Shown here piece after piece: positions 1-7,006 of a stretch of DNA of 32,131 nt. This DNA comes from Chara braunii (Eukaryota > Streptophyta > Charophyceae > Charales > Characeae), in the NCBI GenBank assembly GCA_003427395.1, contig BFEA01000834.1:210136-242266 (forward strand), in the 5' to 3' direction. The number at the start of each line of letters is the position of its first letter. The stretch's first letter is position 1. The position numbers and the translations under genes are program-made. A model generated the notes under the pieces. The model searched no databases and was not told the origin of the DNA. It saw nothing but the letters and a program-made list of their open reading frames with translations.

Positions 1-22
1 TCCTTAACAGATTGATGTTGCC

Positions 23-96
23 TGTTTAGAAGTGGATTTGAAACACTGACACGAGGATTTTCAGTCCTTTGCTCTAACCAACTGAGCTACCTAAAC
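23..96 (-). tRNA. trnF: tRNA-Phe(GAA), plant-mitochondrial type; probable nuclear copy or pseudogene
   Basis: On the minus strand a full cloverleaf can be drawn. The 7-bp acceptor stem pairs throughout (with one G-U), GCTC/GAGC forms the D stem around a 9-nt D loop, the anticodon loop is CTGAAAA (anticodon GAA), and the T arm ends in TTCAAAT. The order and bases agree with plant mitochondrial trnF as I remember it, rather than with the cytosolic tRNA. Two departures stand out: the T stem has a T-C mismatch at its top pair and the T loop reads TTCAAAT instead of TTCGAAT. No CCA is encoded. Microsatellite DNA and no other organelle gene surrounds it, so a short mitochondrial insertion that has begun to decay is the likeliest reading. 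I cannot tell from sequence whether it is expressed. Confidence 0.8.
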
Positions 97-127
97 AAAA
101 ACAAAATCAAACTATGTTTAATTCAGA

Positions 128-171
128 AGTGTGTGTGTGTGTGTGACACTATGTGTGAGAAAGACAGAGAG

Positions 172-239
<68 letters not shown>

Positions 240-333
240 CCCTTTCGAGAGAGCCATCTCTCTCTCTCTCTCTCACACGCACACACACACACACACAGAC
301 ACACACACACATACACACACACACACACATGGG
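128..333. repeat. Microsatellite block: (TG)n, (TC)n, (CA)n
   Basis: A short (TG)n run is followed by about 60 bp of (TC)n from about 175 to 236, a second (TC)n run at 257-273, and (CA)n with a few interruptions to 330. Open reading frames across it are repeat translations (Ser-Leu, Thr-His) and are not genes. Confidence 0.95.
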
Positions 334-344
334 TTGAACCCACT

Positions 345-440
345 TTTTTTTTTTTGATTGAGTGATTGATTGATTGATTGACTGATTGATTGGTGGGAAA
401 GGGGTCGCCCATTCCCCCCGCACACACACACACACACAGA
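345..440. repeat. Composite module 1: poly(T), (GATT)n, GC hairpin, (CA)n
   Basis: T-run, then about ten GATT-type units with single-base variants, then GGTGGGAAAGGGGTCGCCC followed by ATTCCCC and (CA)n. The stretch 395-417 folds on itself with GGGAA opposite TTCCC and one A-A mismatch. First of nine similar modules in the window. Confidence 0.8.
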
Positions 441-469
441 GAACCCGCTGTTTTTTTTGTTTTACTTTT

Positions 470-548
470 TCTTTGTTTTGATTGATTGATTGATTGGTGG
501 GGAAGGGGTCGCCCTTCCCCCCCGCACACACACACACACACACACACG
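470..548. repeat. Composite module 2: (GATT)n, perfect GC hairpin, (CA)n
   Basis: Same order as the neighbouring module. GGGGAAGGG at 499-507 and CCCTTCCCC at 512-520 are exact inverted copies around a GTCG loop. (CA)n follows at 525-547. Confidence 0.8.
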
Positions 549-624
549 AAAAGAAATAAATTCCCTTTTTTTTATTATGTTTCTTTGCTTAAGATACTTC
601 TTCTTTCCTTTTCTATTGAAAAAC

Positions 625-799
625 TTTTCAAACCCTACAACCCCATATGTTTTGTTTTTTTTTGGTCCCGTCATTGTTGGTTTTTAAAAAATATGTCAAA
701 TTCTCAGCCGCGCCCAACAGCCCGGGCCATGGCCTGGGGGTGGGATCCCGACCGCAATCCGAGTTTGACCCCACGGTCATGACCGCGGGGGATTCATAG
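625..799 (+). repeat. Dispersed repeat A, copy 1
   Basis: About 175 bp, starting TTTTCAAACCCTACAACC and ending GGGGGATTCATAG. It matches 3031-3200 in the same orientation at roughly 80% by eye, including GGCCATGGCCTG and a GCGGTCATGAC block. Both copies sit between T-rich DNA and microsatellite modules. It contains no reading frame worth calling. Confidence 0.75.
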
Positions 800-932
800 T
801 GGCTGTGTGAGTGTGTTTGTGTGTGTGTCCGTGTGAGTGTGTGTGTGTGAGAGAGAGAGAGAGACGTCTTTGTTTTTTTTATTGATTAATAGATTGATTA
901 GTAGGGTGGGGGAAGCTACCCCCGCGGCGCAT

Positions 933-976
<44 letters not shown>
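800..976. repeat. (TG)n/(GA)n tract and composite module 3
   Basis: (TG)n with interruptions, a (GA)n run at 848-863, a T-run, ATTGATTAATAGATTGATTAG, then GGGTGGGGGAAGCTACCCCC (about 903-922) and (CA)n to 975. The hairpin here has an AAGCT loop, so this is a divergent copy of the module. Confidence 0.75.
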
Positions 977-978
<2 letters not shown>

Positions 979-985
979 CGAACAA

Positions 986-991
986 TTTTTT

Positions 992-1022
<31 letters not shown>

Positions 1023-1079
1023 CTATTGATTGATTGATTGATTGGTGGAGGAGGGGTCGCCCGCCACCTCCCTCACCCC
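986..1079. repeat. Composite module 4: poly(T), (GATT)n, GC-rich core
   Basis: Nine T, about fourteen GATT-type units, then GGTGGAGGAGGGGTCGCCC running into CCACCTCCC. GGTGGAGG and CCTCC/CCACC segments can pair, but less regularly than in the copy at 499-520. Confidence 0.7.
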
Positions 1080-1273
1080 CCCGCGCGCGCGGACACACAT
1101 GCACCCTCAACCCCCCGCGCGCACGGACACACACGCACCCTCAACCCCCCGCGCGCGCGGACACACACGCACCCTCAACCCCCCGCGCGCGCGGACACAC
1201 ACGCACCCTCAACCTCCCTCGAGCGCGGACACACACGCACCCTCAACCTCCCTCGAGCGCGGACACACACGCA

Positions 1274-1309
<36 letters not shown>
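1080..1309. repeat. 34-bp minisatellite (about six units) plus (CA)n
   Basis: About six tandem units built on GGACACACACGCACCCTCAA followed by CCCCCCGCGCGCGC. The last two units carry the variant CCTCCCTCGAGCGC. A (CA)n run follows from 1275. Period is about 34 bp by counting successive GGACACACAC starts. Reading frames here are repeat-encoded and not genes. Confidence 0.85.
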
Positions 1310-1310
<1 letters not shown>

Positions 1311-1340
1311 TATACACATCTAGATGTGTATAAGAGACAG
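1310..1340. other. Tn5/Nextera mosaic-end junction, probable adapter left in the assembly
   Basis: 1322-1340 is exactly AGATGTGTATAAGAGACAG, the 19-bp Tn5 mosaic end used in Nextera chemistry. It is preceded at 1310-1321 by TTATACACATCT, the last 12 bases of its reverse complement. Two mosaic ends back to back are the circularisation junction of Nextera mate-pair libraries. The sequence is synthetic in origin, so the bases on either side may not be neighbours in the genome. The join also marks an abrupt switch from (CA)n to unrelated sequence. Confidence 0.9.
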
Positions 1341-1675
1341 GTACATTTGCGAATTTGGAAGATCCGTGTGACCAGCCTTTTCCCCTTTTTTTTGGGATTT
1401 TGGGATTCTAGGTCCCCGTGTGAGTATGCCCTCAGACAGCACAATGCACTTTTTTTTTTTTTTTTTTTGCTTCCTGAAACCAGTAGAGGAAAAAGAAATA
1501 CGATTTTGAGGGGACCTCTGGAGGTCCCTGCAAAATATGTAAGCCCACGGCTGTCCAGGCCGCTGACATTTACGTGCCCTTTTGTGTGAACACGCAAAAT
1601 ACGTGCCTCTTGTCACCCGAAAAACTACATAAAATTTGCGATTTTGCAAAAATACGTGGTAGTGTGAGTGTGCCC
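1341..1675. mobile_element. Partial Harbinger-like MITE right ends; left side lost at the adapter junction
   Basis: The stretch ends in GTGGTAGTGTGAGTGTGCCC (1656-1675) followed by TTA. On the minus strand this reads TTA then GGGCACACTCACACTACCAC, resembling the GGGNCTCG-type termini further right. A second similar end, CCCCGTGTGAGTATGCCC followed by TCA, lies at 1414-1434. The motif TACGTG recurs at about 1571, 1602 and 1653. No matching left end is visible before the mosaic-end junction, so only a fragment is called. A perfect palindrome GGGACCTCTGGAGGTCCC lies at 1511-1528 and an 18-T run at about 1450-1468. Confidence 0.45.
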
Positions 1676-1728
1676 TTAGTCCACGGAGAGCTCGAAAAGG
1701 TCCTCTTCTTCTTTTTTTTTTTTTTTTG
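1676..1728 (-). repeat. Poly(A) plus GAAGAAG...GTGGACTAAG tail shared with 10661-10721
   Basis: On the minus strand the U2 copy is followed by (A)n, GAAGAAGAGGACCTTTTCGA, GCTCTCCGTGGACTA and then GGG of the MITE end. At 10661-10721 a SINE-like sequence is followed by (A)n, GAAGAAGACCTTTTCTAGCT, TTCTGTGGACTTA and then GGG of another MITE. The two tails are clearly homologous although the upstream sequences differ. Confidence 0.7.
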
Positions 1729-1927
1729 AGGGCCACGCCGCACTCTGCTGCAGTGCAATACAGAGGCAACGCTGAAGGGATAGAGCAAGCAAGCTTACCC
1801 GTACGACCCCTCCGTAGCCCAGAAAAATTAATTTAATATCGTGTGGTCTGATGGACCACAGATCAGATATTAAACTGATCAGAACAGATACTACACTTGA
1901 TCTTAGCCAAAATGCCGAGAAAGGTAT
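1729..1927 (-). pseudogene. U2: U2 snRNA copy with poly(A) tail; probable retropseudogene
   Basis: The minus strand starts ATACCTTTCTCGGCATTTTG and continues through TAAGATCAAGTGTAGTATCT, the U2 5' domain with its GTAGTA branch-site recognition element. Stem IIb is GTGGTC/GACCAC, a Sm-like site TAATTTTTCTGG follows, and the 3' domain keeps the TATTGCACTGCAGC loop. U2 pairs with the branch point in the spliceosome. The length of about 199 nt fits plant U2. Against function: the normally invariant CGGCCTTTTGGC reads CGGCATTTTGGC, TTCTTATCAG reads TTCTGATCAG, and the 3' end runs straight into about 17 A. No clear plant snRNA USE/TATA pair is seen upstream; only a weak CCGCACATGGG near -75 and ATTAATG near -35. 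An expressed variant cannot be excluded. Confidence 0.85.
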
Positions 1928-2237
1928 TATCCTCTTCTTTTCAATCAAAGCTGAGGGCATTAATCTCGCCAGATTACCCGAATCCATAGAAAGAGGCCCA
2001 TGTGCGGTATCTTGAAAAACAGCGGCCCAGCCGGTTCACGAATATGGCACAGAAACCACACCAGATTCATTGTCCCGTTACACCTTCACCCACAGGGAGC
2101 TTGTTTGGGCCTGTAGTTCAAAACGGCCGAACCTTGGGCGCCCGAAACCAAAAAGGTCTGGGCGCCCGAAACCAAAAAGGTCTCGGCGTGGCGCTTTCCA
2201 CCATTTATCCCAATGGTGTTCCTCTCTCAAGAGCAAG
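1928..2237. other. Unrecognised sequence with a 24-bp tandem duplication
   Basis: No gene recognised. GGGCGCCCGAAACCAAAAAG plus GTCT occurs twice in tandem at 2136-2159 and 2160-2183. The frames here are short and show no known motif. Confidence 0.6.
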
Positions 2238-2308
2238 ATGCTCTTCTTCTTACCTTCTTCCTTGGGGCAGACTTCATCGGTGGCGACGTCCCAGTCACAC
2301 AGAGGATT
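2238..2308 (-). repeat. Dispersed coding-like repeat B, copy 1
   Basis: The minus strand encodes a run NPLCDWDVATDEVCPKEEG and matches 9210-9279 (plus strand) at roughly 75% by eye. The other copy reads NPVCWWDLAPNKSAARKEVG. In this copy AAGAAGGTAAGAAG offers a possible splice donor at the end of the run. I do not recognise the protein. It may be an exon or transposon fragment. Confidence 0.5.
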
Positions 2309-2640
2309 GGACGGTTTTTCTCTTTTTTTGCTTTGCAAACATCGTTCAAGGCCTGGACTACTACCCCAAGGGTGGTAATAGCCCCTGGCGGCTCCCATCT
2401 ATATGTGGGGAGCTGCACCTGGGTCCAGAGTCCCTTAAACCACCACTACCTGGCCCATAGATCGGCCCGTTAACGTGCAGCAGCTGCAGGGGGTCGGCCA
2501 AGTCCCACGCCCGGTAGCTGCTAAGACGTCGGGAAATTTGTGTGTGTAATAAAAAGGAAAAAGGAAAAGAAAGAACGAAAAAGAAAAAGAAAAACAAACG
2601 TTGTAAAACCAGTACCACAAAACACACACACACACANTTT
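2309..2640. other. Unrecognised sequence ending in an A-rich tract
   Basis: 2309-2540 has no recognisable gene, repeat or RNA motif. 2545-2605 is an A/G-rich run of AAAAAG-type units, followed by (CA)n, an ambiguous base at 2637 and a T-run. Confidence 0.6.
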
Positions 2641-2733
2641 TTTTTTTTGTATCAATTAATCAACCAATCAGTCAATCAATCAATCAGTCAATCAATCAAT
2701 GAATCAATCAATCAATCAAGCAGTCGATCAGTA
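2641..2733. repeat. (TCAA)n tract, module lacking the hairpin
   Basis: T-run, then about eighteen TCAA-type units with occasional TCAG/TGAA variants. This is the (TTGA)n component of the composite modules in reverse orientation, but no GC hairpin is attached. Confidence 0.8.
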
Positions 2734-3030
2734 TGTGTGTGAGTCAAAAACAGAAAAAAGAGAAAAAAAGAATGGAACGTTTTTGGCTTATTTTTTTTTT
2801 ATAATATTTTTCCCCTTTTGTCTTTTCATCTGTCCAGTAAAAAAAAACAAAAAAGAAAAAACATGTGCAACATGTTAGTCCCACCCGCAATCACAAAAAA
2901 ATGAGAGGAAAAAAAAAGCCATATTTTGTTACTTTCCTTGTTGTTATGATAGTGTGCTTTTTTCATTTTCTATTTCTTAAAAATAACAAAAGACATTGAA
3001 ATCCAAAAAAAAAAATAAAGGGTTGAAGGG
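2734..3030. other. A/T-rich interval, nothing recognised
   Basis: Long A and T runs with no reading frame, RNA fold or transposon end that I can identify. Confidence 0.6.
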
Positions 3031-3200
3031 TTTTCGAACCCTACAACCCGATTTGTTTTTTTTTTTTGGTCCATTATTTAAATTTATAAAAATATGATAG
3101 TTTCTCGGCCGTGCCCAGCCGCCTGGGCCATGGCCTGCGGTTGGGATCCCTACCGCATCCCAAATTTCACCCCGCGGTCATGACTGTGGGGGATTCATAG
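3031..3200 (+). repeat. Dispersed repeat A, copy 2
   Basis: About 170 bp, starting TTTTCGAACCCTACAACCCG and ending GGGGGATTCATAG. Direct copy of 625-799, and again abutted by a (TTGA)n hairpin module. Confidence 0.75.
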
Positions 3201-3384
3201 GGGGTGACCCCTCCCCCACCAATCAATCAATCAATCAATCAAAAGAAGAAAAAAAAAAAAACAGCAGGCGCGCGCGTGTGTTTTTGTGTGTGTGCTCAGG
3301 GTTGGGAGGGGTGGAGGGGAGGGGACCCCTCCCCCACCAATTAATCACTCAATCAATCAAAAAAAAAAATAATAATAATACCCG
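3201..3384. repeat. Composite modules 5 and 6 (reverse orientation)
   Basis: 3201-3220 GGGGTGACCCCTCCCCCACC followed by (AATC)n, A-run and (TG)n is one module reversed. 3301-3370 repeats the pattern with GGGGAGGGG (3317-3325) pairing with CCCCTCCCC (3327-3335), then (AATC)n and an A-run. (AAT)n closes the block. Confidence 0.75.
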
Positions 3385-3500
3385 TGTGTGACACTGTGTG
3401 TGTGTGTGTTTCTACCCGTGTGTGACACTGTGTGTGTGTGTGCGCGCGCGCGTGGGGCGGCGACCCCTCTGCAGAAACCAATCAATCAATCAAAAAAAAA
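3385..3500. repeat. (TG)n duplication and composite module 7 (reverse)
   Basis: CCCGTGTGTGACACTGTGTG occurs twice in tandem, followed by (CG)n, GTGGGGCGGCGACCCCTCTG (3452-3471) and (AATC)n. The core keeps GGGG/CCCC pairing but is the most divergent module. Confidence 0.7.
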
Positions 3501-3780
3501 ATCAAGACACACAAAATCAATCAAGCAATCAAGATTTTTTTTTTTTTTTTGGAAAATTGTTTTTCACCCAGCCAACCTCTCCAGGCCCTTCCAAATGGAG
3601 GCACTACCAAATTGAATTGAAAACTAGGGTAATTAACATACATCGACCCCCCCTCCTTAGAGGTTCTTCGAACTTCTGTACTCCTTTAATGACTGTTAGT
3701 CCCAGAGTCTTAGGAAAAGGGGGGGGGGGGAAACAGCAGCAACAGCAGTACATTATACTAAAAAATTGAATAAATGGTCA
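3501..3780. other. A/T-rich interval; 3' flank of the minus-strand gene
   Basis: 3501-3550 continues A/T-rich simple sequence. 3551-3780 is likely 3' UTR or flank of the gene ending at 3781, with a G-run at 3720-3731 and (CAG)n at 3733-3749. CTAGGGTAATTAACA at 3624-3638 is an exact copy of 3870-3884 inside the coding region. No polyadenylation signal stands out. Confidence 0.5.
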
Positions 3781-5031
3781 CTATTTATGAGTCACTGTGG
3801 GTAATTTGACGCAATCTTGCCTGGCTTTGTAGCCCATGCACATCAACACAGGCAGTCCCAACTGAAAAGCTAGGGTAATTAACAGAGCTCCAACTCCCCC
3901 CATGAAGGTGGTGACGAACATAAACCCAGCCCAAGGCGGCAAAGTGATGAGCAGCCACCAAGCGCGATGCCGATCCTCATGCGTGAGCAGAAGGAGACTG
4001 CCAAAGAATAGAGGACTGGCCATGATGATGCCAAAGGCCGACCAGGCAAGGTTGGGATCGTGATAAGCAAGCCCTCTCTCGTAGCAAACCCACGTGGCGC
4101 AGTACACGTGGCCCTCTTCCGTCTTGTTGACGAAGCTGCACTCGCACCTGGACACCTCGAACTCCTCCGTCCCTTCTATGCTCCCCTCCCAACTGCTGCA
4201 ATAGGTCTCTGCAAACCCCGTACAGACATAGTCTTCTTCCTCGGTGCTGGTGATGTCACGCTCTGAGCAATGCCATTCTACACAGTAGTTTGTCTTCGCC
4301 TTTCGAAAGTCCGAAGAGACGCCGAACTCGGCCATCGCCTTTTGAGAGTCCGAAGAGCCGCCGGCGGAATCGGAGTCGGAGGCGGAGGAGAGCTGCTGCA
4401 CGGTCTTCTTGCAAGTGCACGAGGTCCATTCCTTCTGTATATCGCGATACGTTGTGACCAAGTAACCATCGCTGTTGGTATACGTTGTGACCTGCGTTCC
4501 ATTGGCGAGAATCACTGGGGAGCCGCAGTCGATCTTATCGTGAAAACCACAGAGGTCCGCCTCATCCTGCAGACAGGCCCAGGACGTGCAATGCTCATGG
4601 CCCATCTCCTTGCACTGGCAGGACCCCACCTGGATCTCCCCTGGAGATTGCTCCTTGGTCGTCCAGTGCACGCACACCGTTCCGTTAGTCTTCACGCATC
4701 CGTAGGTCTCTGTCTCGTAGTCCCAGTGGAAACGCGTGATAGGCGGGCCGCCGTTATAACTAGGGAAGCCGTGACAGAGATGGCCGGAGCGGAAGAGCGC
4801 ATCGCGACGGGAACAGTCAGTGAAAGTTCGGCAGAGACTTCTGTCCCGACAAGAAAAGCCGTTGCCAGAGACGAGACCGGGCTGCGCGAGAAAGAAGCAG
4901 CAAGAGAGGAGAATCGCGCAGCGGCAGAGAATCGAGCTCGCGACCTCTCCGTGGCTTGCAGCACCATGGCTTTGCTCCGCACAATAAAGCCTCCTCCTCC
5001 TCCTCCTCCTCTCAGTTTGTGTGCTAATCAT
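3781..5031 (-). CDS. Cysteine-rich secretory-pathway membrane protein, three-module ectodomain
   Basis: A 416-aa single-exon reading frame with a clear start and TAG stop. An arginine run (about residues 8-14, encoded by a CTC-type microsatellite) precedes a hydrophobic segment near residues 35-55 that looks like a signal peptide or anchor. Residues about 55-320 hold many cysteines. The motif CxC, a variable gap, then C-x2-W-x-C recurs three times (CQC...CTSWAC, CTC...CVEWHC, CEC...CATWVC), suggesting three related disulfide-bonded modules. A Ser/Asp/Gly-rich linker sits inside the second. N-glycosylation sequons are seen (NGT twice, NKT). The C-terminal 90 residues form two or three hydrophobic helices ending in a short hydrophilic tail. 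I do not recognise the family; a surface or endomembrane role is inferred. Another start further in would still include the hydrophobic segment. It is flanked by repeats, with no co-oriented neighbour. Confidence 0.85.
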   Translation of the reverse strand: MISTQTERRRRRRRLYCAEQSHGAASHGEVASSILCRCAILLSCCFFLAQPGLVSGNGFSCRDRSLCRTFTDCSRRDALFRSGHLCHGFPSYNGGPPITRFHWDYETETYGCVKTNGTVCVHWTTKEQSPGEIQVGSCQCKEMGHEHCTSWACLQDEADLCGFHDKIDCGSPVILANGTQVTTYTNSDGYLVTTYRDIQKEWTSCTCKKTVQQLSSASDSDSAGGSSDSQKAMAEFGVSSDFRKAKTNYCVEWHCSERDITSTEEEDYVCTGFAETYCSSWEGSIEGTEEFEVSRCECSFVNKTEEGHVYCATWVCYERGLAYHDPNLAWSAFGIIMASPLFFGSLLLLTHEDRHRAWWLLITLPPWAGFMFVTTFMGGVGALLITLAFQLGLPVLMCMGYKARQDCVKLPTVTHK

Positions 5032-5535
5032 GATTGACAGCAGTTCCTCTCAGGGGCGATTCTCTCCCCACAGCAGACGACCACGCTGACTGAAGTAAAC
5101 TAGGGTAAGATTGATCAAGGGGCGGTAGGAGGGGTAGAGGGAGGGGAGAAGGGGGGAGGGAGGTGGAGAGGAGAGGTGAGAACGAACAACGATTGCAACG
5201 GATAAAAGAGCTATAGCGCTACGACCGATAAAAGAGAGAGAATTAAGAAGAAAAGGGGGAAGAGGAGGCGGGCGGGGGGGGGAGGGGGGGGGTAAGAGGA
5301 GACTAGAGAAGGACCATCGATGGCTATGGTGGCGAGGATCGAACCTTTACCGCTCCCTTTCTTTTTCTTTTTTTTTTTGTTCACTCCCTGAGGAAACGTT
5401 GGCGGTGTTAGCGAGGTTTTACACAGCTAGGGTGTCGTTTCAAATCAAATTGCCCGTTTTCCTGTTTTCAGTATTCTGTCTTTTTTGCTTCTCTTTTTTT
5501 GGTACTTTCAAAAATTTCGACCATTTCTCGACTTA
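5032..5535. promoter_or_regulatory. Purine-rich upstream region of the minus-strand gene
   Basis: Directly upstream of the gene starting at 5031. 5100-5310 is strongly G/A-rich on the plus strand, hence CT-rich in the gene's sense direction, with G runs at 5273-5292. CT-rich leaders are common near plant promoters. No TATA box or transcription start can be assigned. 5330-5535 shows nothing recognisable apart from a T-run. Confidence 0.3.
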
Positions 5536-5934
5536 GGGCCTCGCCACACCACTATCGAAACATGAATTTTCATGAGTTTCGCATCGCCACACAGCCTATA
5601 GAAAATTACAGCTTTGAAATTCTTCGATAGGTGTCGGACATCGGAATTCGATAGCCCTATCGAACGAAATGTGCATGTCCGCCTGCAATAGCCTTCTCTT
5701 CGATAGCCCACATTCCGGACTATCGAAAAACGGCCCACACACGCGCTAGACAACAGGACCCGCACACAAACGACAGACAGTCGAAAGCGGACCCAGAACG
5801 GAAAACATTCGATACCCCACCTATTCTATAGTGCAGTCTGGCGAAAGGGGGGTTTTCTATAGAATGCAGGACTATCGAATTTTTCTGACACCTATCGAAA
5901 CAAAACGCTATTCGATAGTGGTGTGGCGAGCCCC
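5536..5934. mobile_element. PIF/Harbinger-like MITE, TATCGAA family, TSD TTA
   Basis: 399 bp. The left end GGGCCTCGCCACACCACTAT (continuing CGAA) and the reverse complement of the right end, GGGGCTCGCCACACCACTAT (CGAA), match over 24 bp with one difference. TTA flanks both ends (5533-5535 and 5935-5937). A 3-bp TTA duplication with GGG-starting termini is the hallmark of PIF/Harbinger elements. No transposase is encoded. The motif TATCGAA or TTCGATA, which begins inside the terminus, recurs about ten times through the element, a pattern expected of subterminal transposase-binding repeats. Confidence 0.88.
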
Positions 5935-5987
5935 TTATGCGTGTCCTCCTTGCGCACCCCGCGAAACCGGCGCTGCCATACCTCAAA

Positions 5988-6779
5988 AAACATGGGGAAA
6001 CGTTATAGAAGCTCCCAGCGGCAAAACCTTTGTATCCATTTCTCCCCAAAATGGACTTGCTGCATTTCAGGTCCCCCAATAACTTTTCTGTTATTCTTCC
6101 TCCCCGGTCCGAGTCCGGTAGGGCCTCAGTCCGGGGCTGAGGCCGCGGGAGCTTGATAACCAAGGCTCACTTCGTATTTCCAGCCGCCAGCCAACCCAGT
6201 TGCACGTGGACGATATTCAGGTTCGGTACATTCCAGAGGGCATAGCATAGCATACTCGTCCGCACTTCCTTCACCTCACCTGCGGCCGCATCAAGAAAGT
6301 GCAAGTGTGCCACAGGGTCCGAAAATGACTGCCCGCCATTTTAGCATAGAGGGCATTACCGGCCCAGTACGCAGCCGGAGGTGCTCGGGCCTTCACCTCA
6401 CCTGGGCCCGATTTGAGAAAGATACATCCAAGAAAGTGCAAGTGTGCCGCAGGTCCGAAAATGACTTCCCGCCATTTTTGCATTGCGGGCGTTACCGACC
6501 CAGTACGGCCCATTTTTGCATTGCGAGCTCACCTGGGCCCGATAGGAGAAAGATACATCCAAGAAAGGGGAAATGTGCCGCAGGCCGAACGGAAACTTCA
6601 AAAAGAGCCAACCTTATCAGCTTCTGCGGCCTCAGGCCCGGTCTGAGGCCCTACAGGGGAGTAACAATTACAGAAAAGGTAATTGGGGGACCACAAATGC
6701 AGAGTGTCCATTTTTGGGGAGATATGGATACAAAGGTTTCGCGGCAGGGAGCTTCTGTAACTTTTCCCAAAAACATTCC
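5988..6779. mobile_element. Foldback element with about 165-bp inverted arms
   Basis: 5988-6154 and the reverse complement of 6618-6779 align along their length. Shared blocks include AAACCTTTGTATCCAT, TCTCCCCAAAA, GGTCCCCCAAT, CTTTTCTGT, GTAGGGCCTCAG and CTGAGGCCGC. Identity is perhaps 75-80% by eye. The interior holds a 136-bp tandem repeat. No reading frame resembles a transposase, and no target duplication could be fixed. It could be a long-TIR Mutator-type element or a foldback element; the superfamily is not determined. Confidence 0.7.
6289..6600 (+). repeat. 136-bp tandem repeat, about 2.3 units
   Basis: Units start with CATC(C)AAGAAAG at 6289, 6425 and 6556. Each carries GTGTGCC(A/G)CAGG, TCCGAAAATGACT, CCGCCATTTT, CACCTGGGCCCGAT and AGAAAGATA. 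The third unit is partial. The array sits in the centre of the foldback element. Confidence 0.8.
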
Positions 6780-6895
6780 TTTCCCAAAAAAAACATTCCC
6801 TGGCGGCCATGTGGGCTGCGAAGTCGGCCTTCCATGCCCAAACTTTTCCAGCAGGTACTTGACAGTAGATAGGTTTCAAAGTAGAGGGTTGCAGA

Positions 6896-6946
6896 GTTTA
6901 AGCTAAACCGGCTGAGCTGCCGGGATAACTCCGGGTTGTTGAATTG

Positions 6947-6948
<2 letters not shown>
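6896..6948 (-). mobile_element. tRNA-derived SINE fragment (A-box region)
   Basis: The minus strand reads CCCGGCAGCTCAGCCGGTTT, a good Pol III A box. The plus-strand block TAAGCTAAACCGGCTGAGCT and CCGGGTTGTTGAATTG matches 10609-10661 (TAAGCTAAGCTGGCTGATGC, CCGGGTTGAATTGTGAGG). No intact B box or tRNA fold was found, so this is a fragment of a repeated family. Confidence 0.5.

Positions 6949-7006
<58 letters not shown>
6948..7006. repeat. 59-bp poly(T)
   Basis: Uninterrupted T from 6948 to 7006. It is either the poly(A) tail of a minus-strand retroposon lying to its right or a grown homopolymer, and its exact length is unlikely to be reliable in short-read data. Confidence 0.9.

Noticed and set aside
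149-547. 132-aa minus-strand frame and similar long frames across microsatellites
   Set aside because: Translation is Arg-Glu, Cys-Val and Asn-Gln-Ser repeats produced by (TC)n, (CA)n and (GATT)n; composition alone keeps them open.
1038-1589. 183-aa plus-strand frame
   Set aside because: Crosses a minisatellite and the Nextera adapter junction, so it is partly synthetic sequence.
4270-5037. 255-aa plus-strand frame antisense to the membrane-protein gene
   Set aside because: Shadow of the GC-rich coding frame; the opposite strand has a signal-like segment, cysteine pattern and helices, this one has none.
5720-6163. 147-aa minus-strand frame
   Set aside because: Spans a MITE end and the foldback arm; no motif, and its ends coincide with transposon structure.
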